NCBI GenBank assembly: GCA_001510575.1
Contig: LNGK01000004.1
Coordinates: forward strand, 3,284,667-3,348,666
DNA from: Knoxdaviesia capensis
Taxonomy: Eukaryota > Ascomycota > Sordariomycetes > Microascales > Gondwanamycetaceae
DNA length: 64,000 bases
Direction of reading: 5' to 3'
This document shows, piece by piece, positions 10,231 to 21,604 of this stretch. Both the position numbers and the translations under genes were made by a program. Each line of letters starts with the position of its first letter. Positions within the stretch are counted from its first letter, which is position 1. The notes beneath the pieces were generated by a model. It worked only from the letters and a program-made list of their open reading frames with translations. It searched no databases and was not told the DNA's origin.

Positions 10231-13200
10231 TACATGCAGGCCAGCCCTTTCCCGACCTCTACGGCCTTCATTTTGTGCATGTACATCTACTCCGTACCGA
10301 CAGCAGGTGGTGGAGCGCAGGTACAGATTGTGTGTGCAGCCACGCTTGAGAGTACATATGCATGCAAATCCACTTCTGTTGATGGCTCGCTTCTTCGCTT
10401 CGCCTGCAAATACATCAACTGTACAGTACTGTATAACATGCAGAGATTCACTGCAAGTCTCATGCACTCTCGGACTCGGCTGGCCTTCCACTGGTAAGTT
10501 GGGAAGAAAGCCCGTGTCGAGAGTGGAGGGTGACAACCGACCAGCAGCAACACGCTGTAATTGCCAGATAGGGTCATTGGAAATCACCGCTATCCCGTTG
10601 AGGTCCCCTTTTTTTTCTTTCTCTCATGCAATGGAACCTATACGCGCAAAGCCGGACTTATACAAGACCCCAAGTGACGGATATGCATTGGGTAGTGTGT
10701 TTGTGTTTTCATGTGATGGAATGGTATGTCCCTATCACAAAAAGAAACAGCAGAGCAGAAGAAAGCCTGGCCCGGTCCCTTGCTCGGCCAGGCCAGATAC
10801 CCAGAAAAGTTCATCCAACTTATCACCAACACCCTCCGGTCTCGAGGGTCCATTGCAGCGTTGCAGTGCAGGAGAAATTTTTTAATTTTTTATTTCATTT
10901 TCTTTCTTGTTCGGCTTCTTCCCCTTCCCCCTGTCCAACACCTGCTGGGGGGGAGGGAAAAAAAGAAATAATAGGCTCTTTTTTTGTGTGTGCATATCAG
11001 TGGGGGGGCACACACCACACACAGGACACACACATATTGCCATTGGCTGGTAATTCTTCTCCCCTGCCTTCTGCGTACTGCATCAACAAAATTCCCACCG
11101 AACAGCGTGCATATCGGTTATCGAGAGAGGGCCCCAGCGCGGGAAAACGGTGGTAAGAAGGAGACAAACGGCTGATATCACGACGAGAGTTCGGTACGCG
11201 GACAGTGAGTCGTACGCAGAATGAACTCGCGGTTGGTTGTGTGCTTTTTTTCCCCTCTTTTGTATGTGGTATGCAGCTTGTTGTGCTTTCTTCTGCAGGT
11301 GAGCGGCACTAATGAAGCCACAGTCGTTGAGCTGAGGTTGATAGTCGTTCTCGGAAGTCCAGGAACGGGAACAAGAAGAAACGGCCCTAGGGTAAGTTTA
11401 AGTTCGGGGTCGGGAAGGGGGGGGTTACTTGGACTAGGCTTTTGATGGTTGGTCAATTGAAGTTGTGTTCTTGAGTTTATGTGTTCGTTCTGTGCCAGAC
11501 TTTTGTCTTTCTGTGCCCCTTTTATCAGTGAGACGAACTCCTCCAGGACGCAGAGGAATCAAGCCACCGCCCAACAAAGCCTTTCATCTCATTGTGGGCC
11601 CGTGTGTCCAGAGTTCCAGCCTCACCAAAAAAAAAATTGCCGAGGGTTTTCCATTGTTTTTCTGTCTCTCGCTTGGTGGCCAACGGCCAGTGGCCACAAT
11701 GTTGGCCGAGCTCTTGTGCTGGAGCTGGAAATGATCGTCAACATAGACACGGAGTCCCGAGAAATCCTGCCCAGAAGGAGTGCAAATCAAGTCTGTGTGT
11801 TGGTCGGTTTTTCCACCCCATGCCCTCCCTCCTCACCAGCCGATCACAAGTTCTTAATTCAACACGACTTCACTTCCTTCTTGCGAAGAACGTACGCATG
11901 CTGTTCCCAGAGATGGCAGATACTTGCTCTCCGGGCACTCCAATTTTCCAATTGAACAAGTGCCTCCCTCCAGAGCCTTCAAATTCAAGCCACTCTCGTT
12001 CAACGAGCACTGCAAGCCACGGTGTATGAGGTTCAAGTGCAGGCTATATGTGGCGCTGTTAAGAAAACAGAGGGCGCAAAAAAAGGGGCGGGAAGCGGGG
12101 AGGGGGGGACCACAACCCACACATGGCTTTCTTTCCTTTTTTTTTTCTCGAAATATTTCCTTTTTCCGTGATCTTCCATGACTTCCTTTTGGCTTTGGCC
12201 GCCAGTCATTGTCCTTTCCGGCTCCCTCTCCGCGTCCCGATGGGAGTGTCCTCTCGGTCCTAAGTTTATGTACACTTCCGCGCATGGGCATTTTCTCTCT
12301 TCGTGAAATCTCCTCTGCTCCTGTCCCTCCCTGTTCACGCAGGGAACTGTGCTTCCCCCGATAAAAACGGATGGTCGGTGACAAGCCTGTCAAAACCACG
12401 GCGAGCCAGCAGCCTGTAAGCTGGTGCGTGGTGGTCGGTGTTCTGGCCCTCGCAAGCACCTTGTGTCAGTCAAGCCCGTCAAGGCCGGGCACCGGCGGGC
12501 CAGGCCAGCCGACGGAATGTGCCTCTCACACTCTATCTGAGTAGTGGCAGAGAAATCCCCCCCAGTTCCGGCCTCGTCAGTCTTTCGTTCAGCCAAAATG
12601 AAATGATTTAAATTCAAGAAGAAAAGCCCACCATGGACCAGGGAAGGGGGCAGGATATCCCTCGAGAGAAGGGGGGCCCTGTAGTTTCTCCCCCGAACAG
12701 GATACGAGTGTAAAACCGGACTGCATTACCTATGTACCCTTTCCTTATGTGAAGGGTGCCGAGATACCTCACGAGTACGTTGTGGCACCAGGTTGGAAAG
12801 TCTCTCCAAATAGGCTTAGTGGTGTTGTTCCTCAGAAATAACCTGTTACATATCACTTTTCCTGCACTTTCAAGCAACTTGTTCTCTGTCTATCCCCCCG
12901 GACGGTTCAATTGTATGTTTTATATTTGCCTCTAGCGGTCTCGCTCCCCTCCAATCCACACTCAGTATAGGCGTTTCAATAGCTTGTCACGGTAAGGCCC
13001 TTAGCTAGCCATGGTTGTTGGTCCACCCGACCTTCAGTACAGCTGCCAAATGGGTATTGACACCGTCCATCTATCCGCGTGTGCTGACGTGTTGCCACAA
13101 AGACAAACCCTCCAGCTCAACGGCCCTGGACGCGACACGCCAGTCTCGCAGACAGACCTTGCCTTCTCTCACCCGACTATCAGAGCTCCCAAAATGATTC

Positions 13201-14290
13201 TGCCTGTATGAAAACACTCCGAGCTTCCCTTTCCCAACGGACGAGAAGGAGGAGGGGGGAAATAATTAAGAGTTGCCCATCGCGTCCATATCTGTAGGAG
13301 TAATTCTCCGCTTGGTATTCCTCCCCCCCTCTTTTTTTTCAGCCATGCAGCAGCCTCTTCTGTTCGTTTTGACAAGACACGCTCATGCACAAGCGAGGGC
13401 AAGGCTTGAGGGGGGGCAAGGGAGAGAAAAAAAAAACCTGCAGCAAGAAAAGGGGGCAGTCAGCTGGAAGCCTGCATCATACATGAACCGGCATTTGCAG
13501 GTTGGTTTGCCTCAGGTATTTGGTGCTGACATCGCTGAAGAGAACCTGCATCCTCTGCTATTCTCCGAACGGATTAGCTGCCTCTTGTCACGGTCTGTCC
13601 GATCCAGCCCACAACTTGGAAGCCTCTTTTTGCTCCACACGCCACTGGCCCGATTGCCCAGCATGATATTTGGGCTCCCCTCGGGTTCCTTGCCTTTTTA
13701 CTCACGTTTTCTAGTACTCCTATCATCTCCCTGTGCCGTACACTAGCCCAAACTCATATAGAGCATTATCACACATATGTGCCTCGATTTTGGGGGGGGG
13801 GCTGCAGGGAGTGAGGCTGGAGCCTCTCGGTGGTAGGCGGCGGGGCGGGTTTCCTTAGCTCCTCTTACACAGGGCTCACCGATCGTTCAACAGCCACAAA
13901 ACATATACGAGCGAACTATACCCTCGTAGAATAGCAGACGTATCACCGGGTCCGAGAACTGTGAAGAGATTGGCAGATTCATGCCGGTGGGGAATGTAGG
14001 AGACAATGACTCCATCGCGATATCTGACAGGTTCGCAAGAGAGTGTCAACCTGCTATAAAATACAACTGTGCCATGCTCTTGAATGTTCTCATCACGCCT
14101 GTGGGACCTCCGGTATTTCTCTCTTCACTTTTTCTTTTTCTAAACCCTCATTTGCGCTTATTTTGGTCGGTCGGCAAGGCCCAATAGATCCCGCAAATAA
14201 TATCCGCGGCTGCTATACTTGTTTGGCTCTTCCTCCGTAACTCGTGGCCGCCACCAGGCGGTTCCGTGATTTGCTGGTGTGCAATTTTAA

Positions 14291-14438
14291 AACGCAACAC
14301 CGGTCTCTGGGACCGGTGCTTGAGGCGTTATCAGGATTCCATTATAGGAGTTCCTGAAACCTCTTTAGGAGCAGGTGCTGCTATCCGGGGTGCCATATAT
14401 GCAACTTATCAGCTATAGCTATAACAACGCGCTGATAA
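14291..14438. repeat. Cluster of inverted repeats (potential hairpins)
   Basis: Hairpin 1: arms CACCGGTC (14298-14305) and GACCGGTG (14311-14318) with a 5-nt loop, extended by AACGC (14291-14295) pairing with GCGTT (14325-14329). A second pair, TCAGGA/TCCTGA, follows. Hairpin 3: TTATCAGC (14406-14413) and GCTGATAA (14431-14438). No coding potential. Confidence 0.5.
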
Positions 14439-15976
14439 CCCCTAGAGAGAGTTTCTTTTGCGTGTCGTAAACTGGTTCCGCAGACGGCCTTGCCAATCGG
14501 GGAAAGCTAGCCTTGTTTCATGAATCTCACCCCTTCTCAATCTCCCAAAGATTACCGTCCATCCATCCTTCATCGCTGGGAGTCTGGGAGGTGGGATAAG
14601 TTTGGTTGATCCAGACTCCCAAGGAACAAGGGCCTTGCAAACACAGCTTTCTCTTTCTGAGAGCTCCTCCGTATGGTGGGGGTGAGAGAGAGACTGAGAG
14701 AGAGAGAAGATACACTCGCGACCAGTTGAGACAGCGTCCGTTTCCTTGTCTCGTCAAAGAGACGTTTAATGCGGGCGTTCTTCGGCCAGCCACGCCTCCT
14801 TGTTTGCTCCGACATCATGTTCTAAGGTTCCTCAGCACCTGGATATACGTTGCATTGAAACACCGGTTTCCCCAGAGCGCTCTCGCTCTCGCCCATGAAC
14901 GCGTATAACACTCTGCCTGTATCGTAGTACAATGCCGTTCGAGTCACCAGTGTCGCACATGTATCGAGCAAATGAGATACTGGGAAGTCCCCATGTCCGC
15001 CCGCGCCGATCGAAAAGCCCCCTATGAATTGTCCCACGAGTCCTCTGTCACGGGGCACCTCGCTGTCTCTGGCTCTTACGCTCTACTCTGTCTGGTGTTG
15101 TCTGGCATCGTGATACCCGAGTAAACGAGATCCAGCTCTGACACATGCCACACACACAGCGAGCCTGGGAGTGTTTACAGGTCAAGGACAGGACTGTACC
15201 TGTCTACGCCGCCGGAAGATTGTGCTCTGGGAGATTGACGATGCATGAAACGGGCGAGCCCAGCTGAGAACTTTCACGTCTGCCACAGTTTCTTGTGTAT
15301 CTAGACAAAAAGAAGACTTCCACTACCGGGAAACTAGTTGTTCAGAAACATGCCACACTTGCTTCGTTAGTGGCCGCTAACCTCCCCGATCGTCAAAGTC
15401 TCTCATTGTTCTCTGAAGCTTTCGCCCTGCGAAGCCCAGGACGGTTCAGACCCGCCGCCAAGTGGGGTGGAGGAGCGGGTACCAGAAGTATTTTTTTCTG
15501 TTTCTTTTTTCTCTTATGGGTCTATTCCCGATTCTCGGGGTCGCCATCTAATTGTGTATCTTCCTGATTGCTGGAATGTCCATCCAGTTTTGGGCTCATA
15601 AAGTGAGGTCTCCATATCTTCTTGGCCCAGATTGAATCCATATATCGTGGCATGTTCTCCCCCCATGCTGAGGCCCCAGGGCGAAAGGAATAAATTCTCG
15701 AAAATAATATTTCCCATCCATGTAAGTTGTCCCAAATTAATCTATCAGTAGATTGCATCCTCTGTTGGGTTCCACCGTGGACCGCATTCTGAATTTCCAG
15801 AATACACCAGGCTACGACATGGCGATGCACTGCTGTACGGTGACTGCAGTCCCAGCATTTCTGCTGGTCGCTATGGTTGCAGCTTGGATGGAGTCGTGCA
15901 TGATGTGCAGAACAGCACTGGCTAGGTGTTATGCGAAATTAACATCAGTTTATTCAACGGCATGGTGGGTTGTTTG

Positions 15977-15989
15977 TAGGGTTAGGGTT
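15977..15989 (+). repeat. Short interstitial telomere-like motif
   Basis: TAGGGTTAGGGTT, two units of the fungal telomere repeat TTAGGG, within a gene-free spacer. Confidence 0.6.
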
Positions 15990-18900
15990 GTCGCGATACT
16001 GGGGAGCCAGGTATTATCTGCATCCATGCGATGAGCGAGTTCAAATAGGTAAATGCCAGATCAACCACGGCAGAGTCAGGCACGGAAAAGCGCAGTTTGG
16101 GAAAATTTGACTTCTGTCTCAACGTCTCCACTCGCCACCCATCACATTCATAAAGTGCTCGCAGAATTGTGCTGATCGTGCATATAACAACCTTGACGAT
16201 GCGACTCACAAGCGACCTTCGCTTGCGCGCACTACTCACTCGTGTGTTCCTCGGGGGGCCAGAACAAGAGAGAAAACCGCGCAAATCCGGGCCCTTTCCT
16301 CCGGATATGTGCCGTTTGTGTGGCTTGAATAAGTCCCCCTTTCACGGAGTAATTGCCCTCTTATAAATTGCTGCTCCTCGCTTAATACGCAGCCCGGCCG
16401 TCACTGACACTCTGATGATGGCCGGTTATGATGTGAACATATCCCGAACAAGGTGCATTGCGCGTTCACGATCAGTTCATAACGTTCGTTCGTCCGACTA
16501 GACAGGCTTTGAAAGAAGGAGAGGAGAAGCCCAACTATCACAAGGTCACTGCCTCGTCATCCTATGATGACTCCCCCTTCAAGGTCCAAAGTCTGCGTCT
16601 GACCCGGACTTTGGGAAATGTTGGGTTGGCTACCAATAGATTGTTATTGGAGCAGACCAGGGGTCCGGACCAAGAAAGAGAGAGATTATATCTGCTGGTT
16701 ACGGTTTTGCATTTTCTCGTTTGGGTTAATTAACGCACCCCTGAGGGCTGTATCAAGAAGGAAAAAGACGAAGACCGCACTCAGAGTGCTGGGCCGAGAG
16801 CCAGCTGCAGCCTCGTTGTCAACGGACTTGCAGTGAAGCCTTCCCCGGAATCAGGGCCTGGTTATCCGGTGCGAGGACTTGGCGCTTCGTTTACCAAAAC
16901 CATCCCACGTAAGTCTCACCATGGAATCCTCGATACCGTAGCCTGTGTTGTTTCTTCCAGCTTCTATCCGGTTCAATTGGCTGGTTCTCGTGCCCTGGAG
17001 GCCGAGTTAGGCGGCCGGGCTGGTCAAGGACGCAAAACCCCCTAGAAATTTACCTGTCCTCGTCAGAGGGCATCCCCCGAGATAGGAACCACGAATCGGG
17101 AGGCTCGGACAGGGGACCAGGACCATCACGGTCTCATTGCTTGGTTGGGTCCCTGGTAGGTGTGATACGAACAAACTTGGGGCCCAACAGGCTGCTGTAC
17201 CTTCACGACGTGATTTTGGGGGGGGGGGATCGCTTTGCGGCATCCGAAAGAGGATATCGCCGAGAGGCACGTTAGACATGAATAACAAAGAGGGAAGGAC
17301 AACGTATCCAAAACATAACTGTGTGCTCGGAATCGGCTGGATCTACTGTTCATTATTCACCTGCCCAGTCCAATCACCTTGCCGTCTATGGCTATCTGAC
17401 AAAGTTCTCTCTCACGGCTGCTGCCGAGGCCGCCGAAGCTCGACGGGCTGAGCGAGCGTGGTGGGTGGTACAGTCAGACCGTGTTGTTGTGTGTGATGGA
17501 GAGACATCGCGGGCCTGGAATTTTAAACGGTCTGAAAACATGTCGTCGGACGTGCCATATCTTGTGGGTTGGGGGGATACAGTAGCATAAAGGCCGTGCC
17601 CCCCCGAGACCGGAAACCAGAGTCATATTAACTAACGGCTGCCACCCAGCTCCTTTTTTTTTTTTTTGGGGTGAATGTCTTGTCGGGACGCTATTTATAA
17701 AATCTCCATCCACACAGATGTTTAGGACCGTGCTGTGAAAGCACGGCTGTGAGGGAACATAAAAATGCTCGTCGGGTTTATCCTCTCGTCGAGTCGCCGG
17801 TACGCACTGTATCCAGCCTCGGCCCTGACTGTGTGTGTCCCAGAGTTTGCAATCAGAATCAAAAAGTCTGGAAAAAGACACTGGCGATAGGCGATGTGAC
17901 GTTGGTTGGGAAAACACTGCTAATCCGGAAACCACCTAACCTCATCGACATAATAATAACATCATCACACTACCGAAATTCAGGAGTTCAGGATCCGAGA
18001 TGGACCACGGCAAGACTGAGAAGAGCGAAAAGGGGGAGGGGACATACCACTACCATAGCGACGTAGGAAGAGGAAATCAAAAGGAGATCTGCATCTGTCC
18101 CTCTCATCCCACCATCTCCCACAGGTCCACGGTTCACCAAGGGTTTCCTCCGCACGGAAGAACCACTTGCCCCAAGGCAGACAAAACGACCCCAAATCGG
18201 CACAAATCTGCAAGTGGCCTTCATCCCCGGACAGCTGTCCACGAGTTGATCCGTGCAGGAGCCGGTGCAATATTAGAGTAATAGACCAACTCGTCACACC
18301 CAGGTTGACGTGTGATGAGAGAAACACAAGAGAGAGAGAGAGACAGAGAAGGGAACTTTTTCATCCCCCCCTCCTCCCATTCCTCCTGCAAAATCCCGCT
18401 GTGCCACCTCCACACGTTGCTTTTCAATTTCGACAGTGATAGACAACCAACCCCCTTAACCGCGCTGAAAGACGAAGCACCTAAAGCGATATTGGGGGCA
18501 GAGACGAAAGGATGTGTGTGCCGACTGTAAGTAAGACCAAAGGAACGAGAGACCACCCCCGTAATTTAACTGTGGGTGCAGATCGTCCCATCCTCAGTTT
18601 CCCATGTCTCTGGTGATCCCCGGACCCTGGCCTTCTTCCCAGTGTTGCATACCGTTTTATGCAAACCTCTGCAAGCCCGCACACTTTGGGTCCGGGTCCG
18701 GCTGGTCCCCTCCTGCACGATCCAGCATTATTCGTTTCTTTTGTTTTCTCCTTATTCGTTTCTTCTTCTTTTTCCTTGCTGCTCCTACGCTGCTGTCTCA
18801 AGCCTTGTTCTCAGCTTGACTCTTGTTCCGGAAAGGCAGGGTGAGTAGTGCAATCAATAGTGTGAAGCAGAGGCCTGCATAAGAAAAGAAAGAAAATACG

Positions 18901-20803
18901 AAAACCCCTACAGCGGACTGAACACACACACCTGTCCTGTATATTCCCTTCTGTGGCTAGCCGTGCACGTTCCCCAGAGCACATCCGCGAATCTCTGCAA
19001 CCTTTCGCCGTTCCCCCTGGTCCTGGAGAGAGAGTGTGTGTGTGCACAATCGGCAATATGCGTATTGTTATGCCTTATGCAGCTGAACAGCACTCAAAAG
19101 CTCCTGACGATCCCCCCCTCCGGGAAGAAAACCCAGCTGGGGATCCTTAAGCACCGAACAGGATTGAACCAAAGAGCAAAAACCCCGTCCACAGGGTTCC
19201 TGAACGGCCGTGGATAGAACAAGTGTGTCCCGACTAATTGGGTGCTGTCCCCCCTTTTCTTGAACCCTGCCCGTCGGCCCCTGCTTTCTCCGCCCCTATG
19301 CAGTGCTCCAAGCTTTTGGTTTCTTTTGAAATCACCTTCACTCATCGAGGCTGTCGACCTAAGCGAAGAGGCAGTGTATTTGAAACAACGGTGCTCTATT
19401 TTAGACGATGATGGCTGTATCCTTGACCTTTTGTCGTGAACCCGGGCTGCGCGGTTGTTGGTTGCACGCGTCGAAACATTCGAGCTATCGGCATGGCGTA
19501 ATTGGTGGAGGTGATAAGACGCTTATCGATAAGAATGCCTCTCGCGGACGTCACTTGTCGAGTCTCCTCCGTGGGCATATACCCATTAACATGAGATACT
19601 TTTTCTTTGTTGGAAACATTAAAGTGTTCCTGCGAGCATTGGAAACCTCGGACATATTCCAGCCAGCTTGTCCAGGCCTGCGGCAGACACGGTGGCGAGC
19701 TCCGGCGGATGCTGGCGATCCCCCGTATCTGCAGGGCAGTCGGATCCGGAGGAGATCGGGGGGGAGCGTGGAATGAGACATCCGGCGAGGACTAGTAATT
19801 AATGGATTTCCATAGACGGGCGAACATGATGAGTCTCTGGCGGTCCAATCTACTCCCCCTCTTTGCTCCCCCGAGGGTCAAACCCCTACTGGGGCCAGAG
19901 CTGGAGAAGACCGTGACTGCCGGCGGCGCCGTGGCCGAACTGCATTTGTACTTGATAGAGCCACCATTTATATAAAACCTACTCTGTATAGATTTCTTAA
20001 CGACGGTGTTGATGCCTCTCGTGGTATTTGAAAGGGAGTTTTGAAATGAGGCGGATACTGAAGAGTGACAACTGCGGTTGTTGTGTCCCTTCCCGCCAGC
20101 TATCTCGGATACTACCAGTACATCCCTATATAATTCAAGAAGAAGCCATTTAGCTCTTTCACCTGGTCTCTACATTCAAGTCTGGCCCAGAAAAGTTCCT
20201 TGCGGCCAGATGCGTAAAGTTCGTGGAGCCCTGGTGGAAGTTCAAGTGTGCGTGCGATGCCACTGGCAAATATCTCTCTAGCACGCACCGCACACAAAAA
20301 ATACGACCAGAAAGCCAAAACAACTCCTCCAATGTACTACCATTCTGGCCTTCTGTGCCCCTCCCCGGCTTTCGTTTCCCCGCGGCAGTCGGAACATCCC
20401 CAGACCCGAGCTAACCCTAATCGGCATCGGCCGAGGCACCGGGCGGATTTGAACGCCGCGGCCGAAGGTCTAAGAAGAGGGAAAAAGCGACAAAAAAAAA
20501 CACCTAAGAGGATATAGTCTGTTCTAGACACCTAAGCTTGCCCGCAGCCACGTTGCTATCACGCTCAGAATCCGGGAGTGTCATAGCCGAAGCGGGGCCG
20601 TCGGGAATAGCCGAGCAGTGCACGTCATGTGCACCTGATTTCGCGATGCCGGCCGCCGGAAAACCCCCCCAACTCCCCCGCTTCCATGTGCATTTCTAAT
20701 CACCAACTAGAAAACATTCAAGACTTACCTTCAAGAAAGCCCTCAACTAGACAAATCGGTTCGGCACTAGCCTTCACTGACACACCGAAAAAAAACAGAG
20801 AAT

Positions 20804-21604
20804 ATGGACTCGTCTATCAAAGCGCTGACCTTCGACGTGTTCGGCACCTGCGTCGACTGGCGGTCCTCCATCACCGCAGCGCTGGCCGCCGCCGCGCACG
20901 CCAAACTCGCTTCTGGCCCCGCGCCCGCCGGCGCCACGCCCGCGGAAGTCGACGCCCGCACGCAGCTCGCCGCGCTGGGCGCCGCCGACTGGGCGCGCTT
21001 CGCGCAGGAGTGGCGGGACGCCTACAAGCACTTCACGCGGGGGTTCCAGCCGGGCGTGAGCGCGTGGCAGGACATCGACGCGCACCACGAGGCCAGCCTG
21101 GCGGCGCAGCTGGCGCGCTGGGGGCTCGGCGCGGCGTTCACGGCCGCCGAGGTGCACGAGCTGAGCCGCGCCTGGCACGCGCTCGCGCCGTGGCCCGACT
21201 CCGCCGCCGGCGTGGCCCGCCTGGCCACGCGGTTCCGCACCGCCACGCTGAGCAACGGCAACACCGAGCTGCTGCGCGACCTGGCCGCGCACGGCAGCCT
21301 GCCCTTCACCGACATCATCTCGGCCGCGGACTTCCGCGCGTACAAGCCGAGTCCGGCGGTGTACCTCGGCGCCGCGGAGAAGCTCGGCGTGCAGCCTGGC
21401 GAGGTGGCCATGGTGGCGGCGCATTTGGGGGATTTGTGGGCCGCGCGCGCGAACGGGCTGCGCACCGTGTATGTTGAGCGCCCGCAGGAGGAGGATTGGA
21501 CGGACGAGGAGCCCCGGTTCCGCTCGGCGAAGGAGTGGGTGGATATCTGGGTTGCGGAGGGAGACGGCGGCTTTGAGGAGGTGGCCAAGCAATTGGGATG
21601 CTAG
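20804..21604 (+). CDS. HAD-superfamily hydrolase, type II haloacid dehalogenase-like
   Basis: Single exon, 266 aa. HAD motifs stand in order: nucleophile motif FDVFGT (Asp11), motif II TLSNGN (Ser150, Asn151), motif III lysine in AYKPSP (Lys181), and motif IV AAHLGDLWAARANGL (Asp210). The cap helices lie between about 20 and 125. This arrangement and length fit L-2-haloacid dehalogenase, which hydrolyses 2-haloalkanoic acids to hydroxy acids through an Asp-ester; many fungal members have unknown substrates, so another small organic acid or phosphate ester is possible. ATG context is good (A at -3, G at +4). Probably cytosolic; no signal peptide. It stands alone between two large gene-free spacers. 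Its strongly GC-rich third positions resemble the other genes here, so there is no sign of recent transfer. Confidence 0.88.
   Translation: MDSSIKALTFDVFGTCVDWRSSITAALAAAAHAKLASGPAPAGATPAEVDARTQLAALGAADWARFAQEWRDAYKHFTRGFQPGVSAWQDIDAHHEASLAAQLARWGLGAAFTAAEVHELSRAWHALAPWPDSAAGVARLATRFRTATLSNGNTELLRDLAAHGSLPFTDIISAADFRAYKPSPAVYLGAAEKLGVQPGEVAMVAAHLGDLWAARANGLRTVYVERPQEEDWTDEEPRFRSAKEWVDIWVAEGDGGFEEVAKQLGC

Larger units (their letters stand above)
10201..20803. other. Large gene-free spacer between apsA and the HAD gene
   Basis: 10.6 kb with no ORF showing a known domain and no set of spliceable exons that I could follow. It holds a TACAGTACTGTA palindrome at 10422-10433, G-runs (for example 11 G at 17218-17228), inverted repeats at 14291-14438, telomere-like motifs at 15977-15989 and 20411-20420, and GA-rich tracts near 18330. 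GC is moderate and shows no obvious RIP-type AT collapse. Non-coding transcripts are possible but cannot be shown by sequence alone. Confidence 0.6.

Noticed and set aside
11854..12459. 201-codon minus frame in the apsA-HAD spacer
   Set aside because: Low-complexity, no motif, no splice partners that extend it.
20405..20475. tRNA-like T-arm GTTCAAATC on the minus strand
   Set aside because: Stem pairs poorly in the canonical register and no D-arm or anticodon arm is present.
20774..21592. 272-codon frame antisense to the HAD gene
   Set aside because: Shadow frame from high GC third positions.
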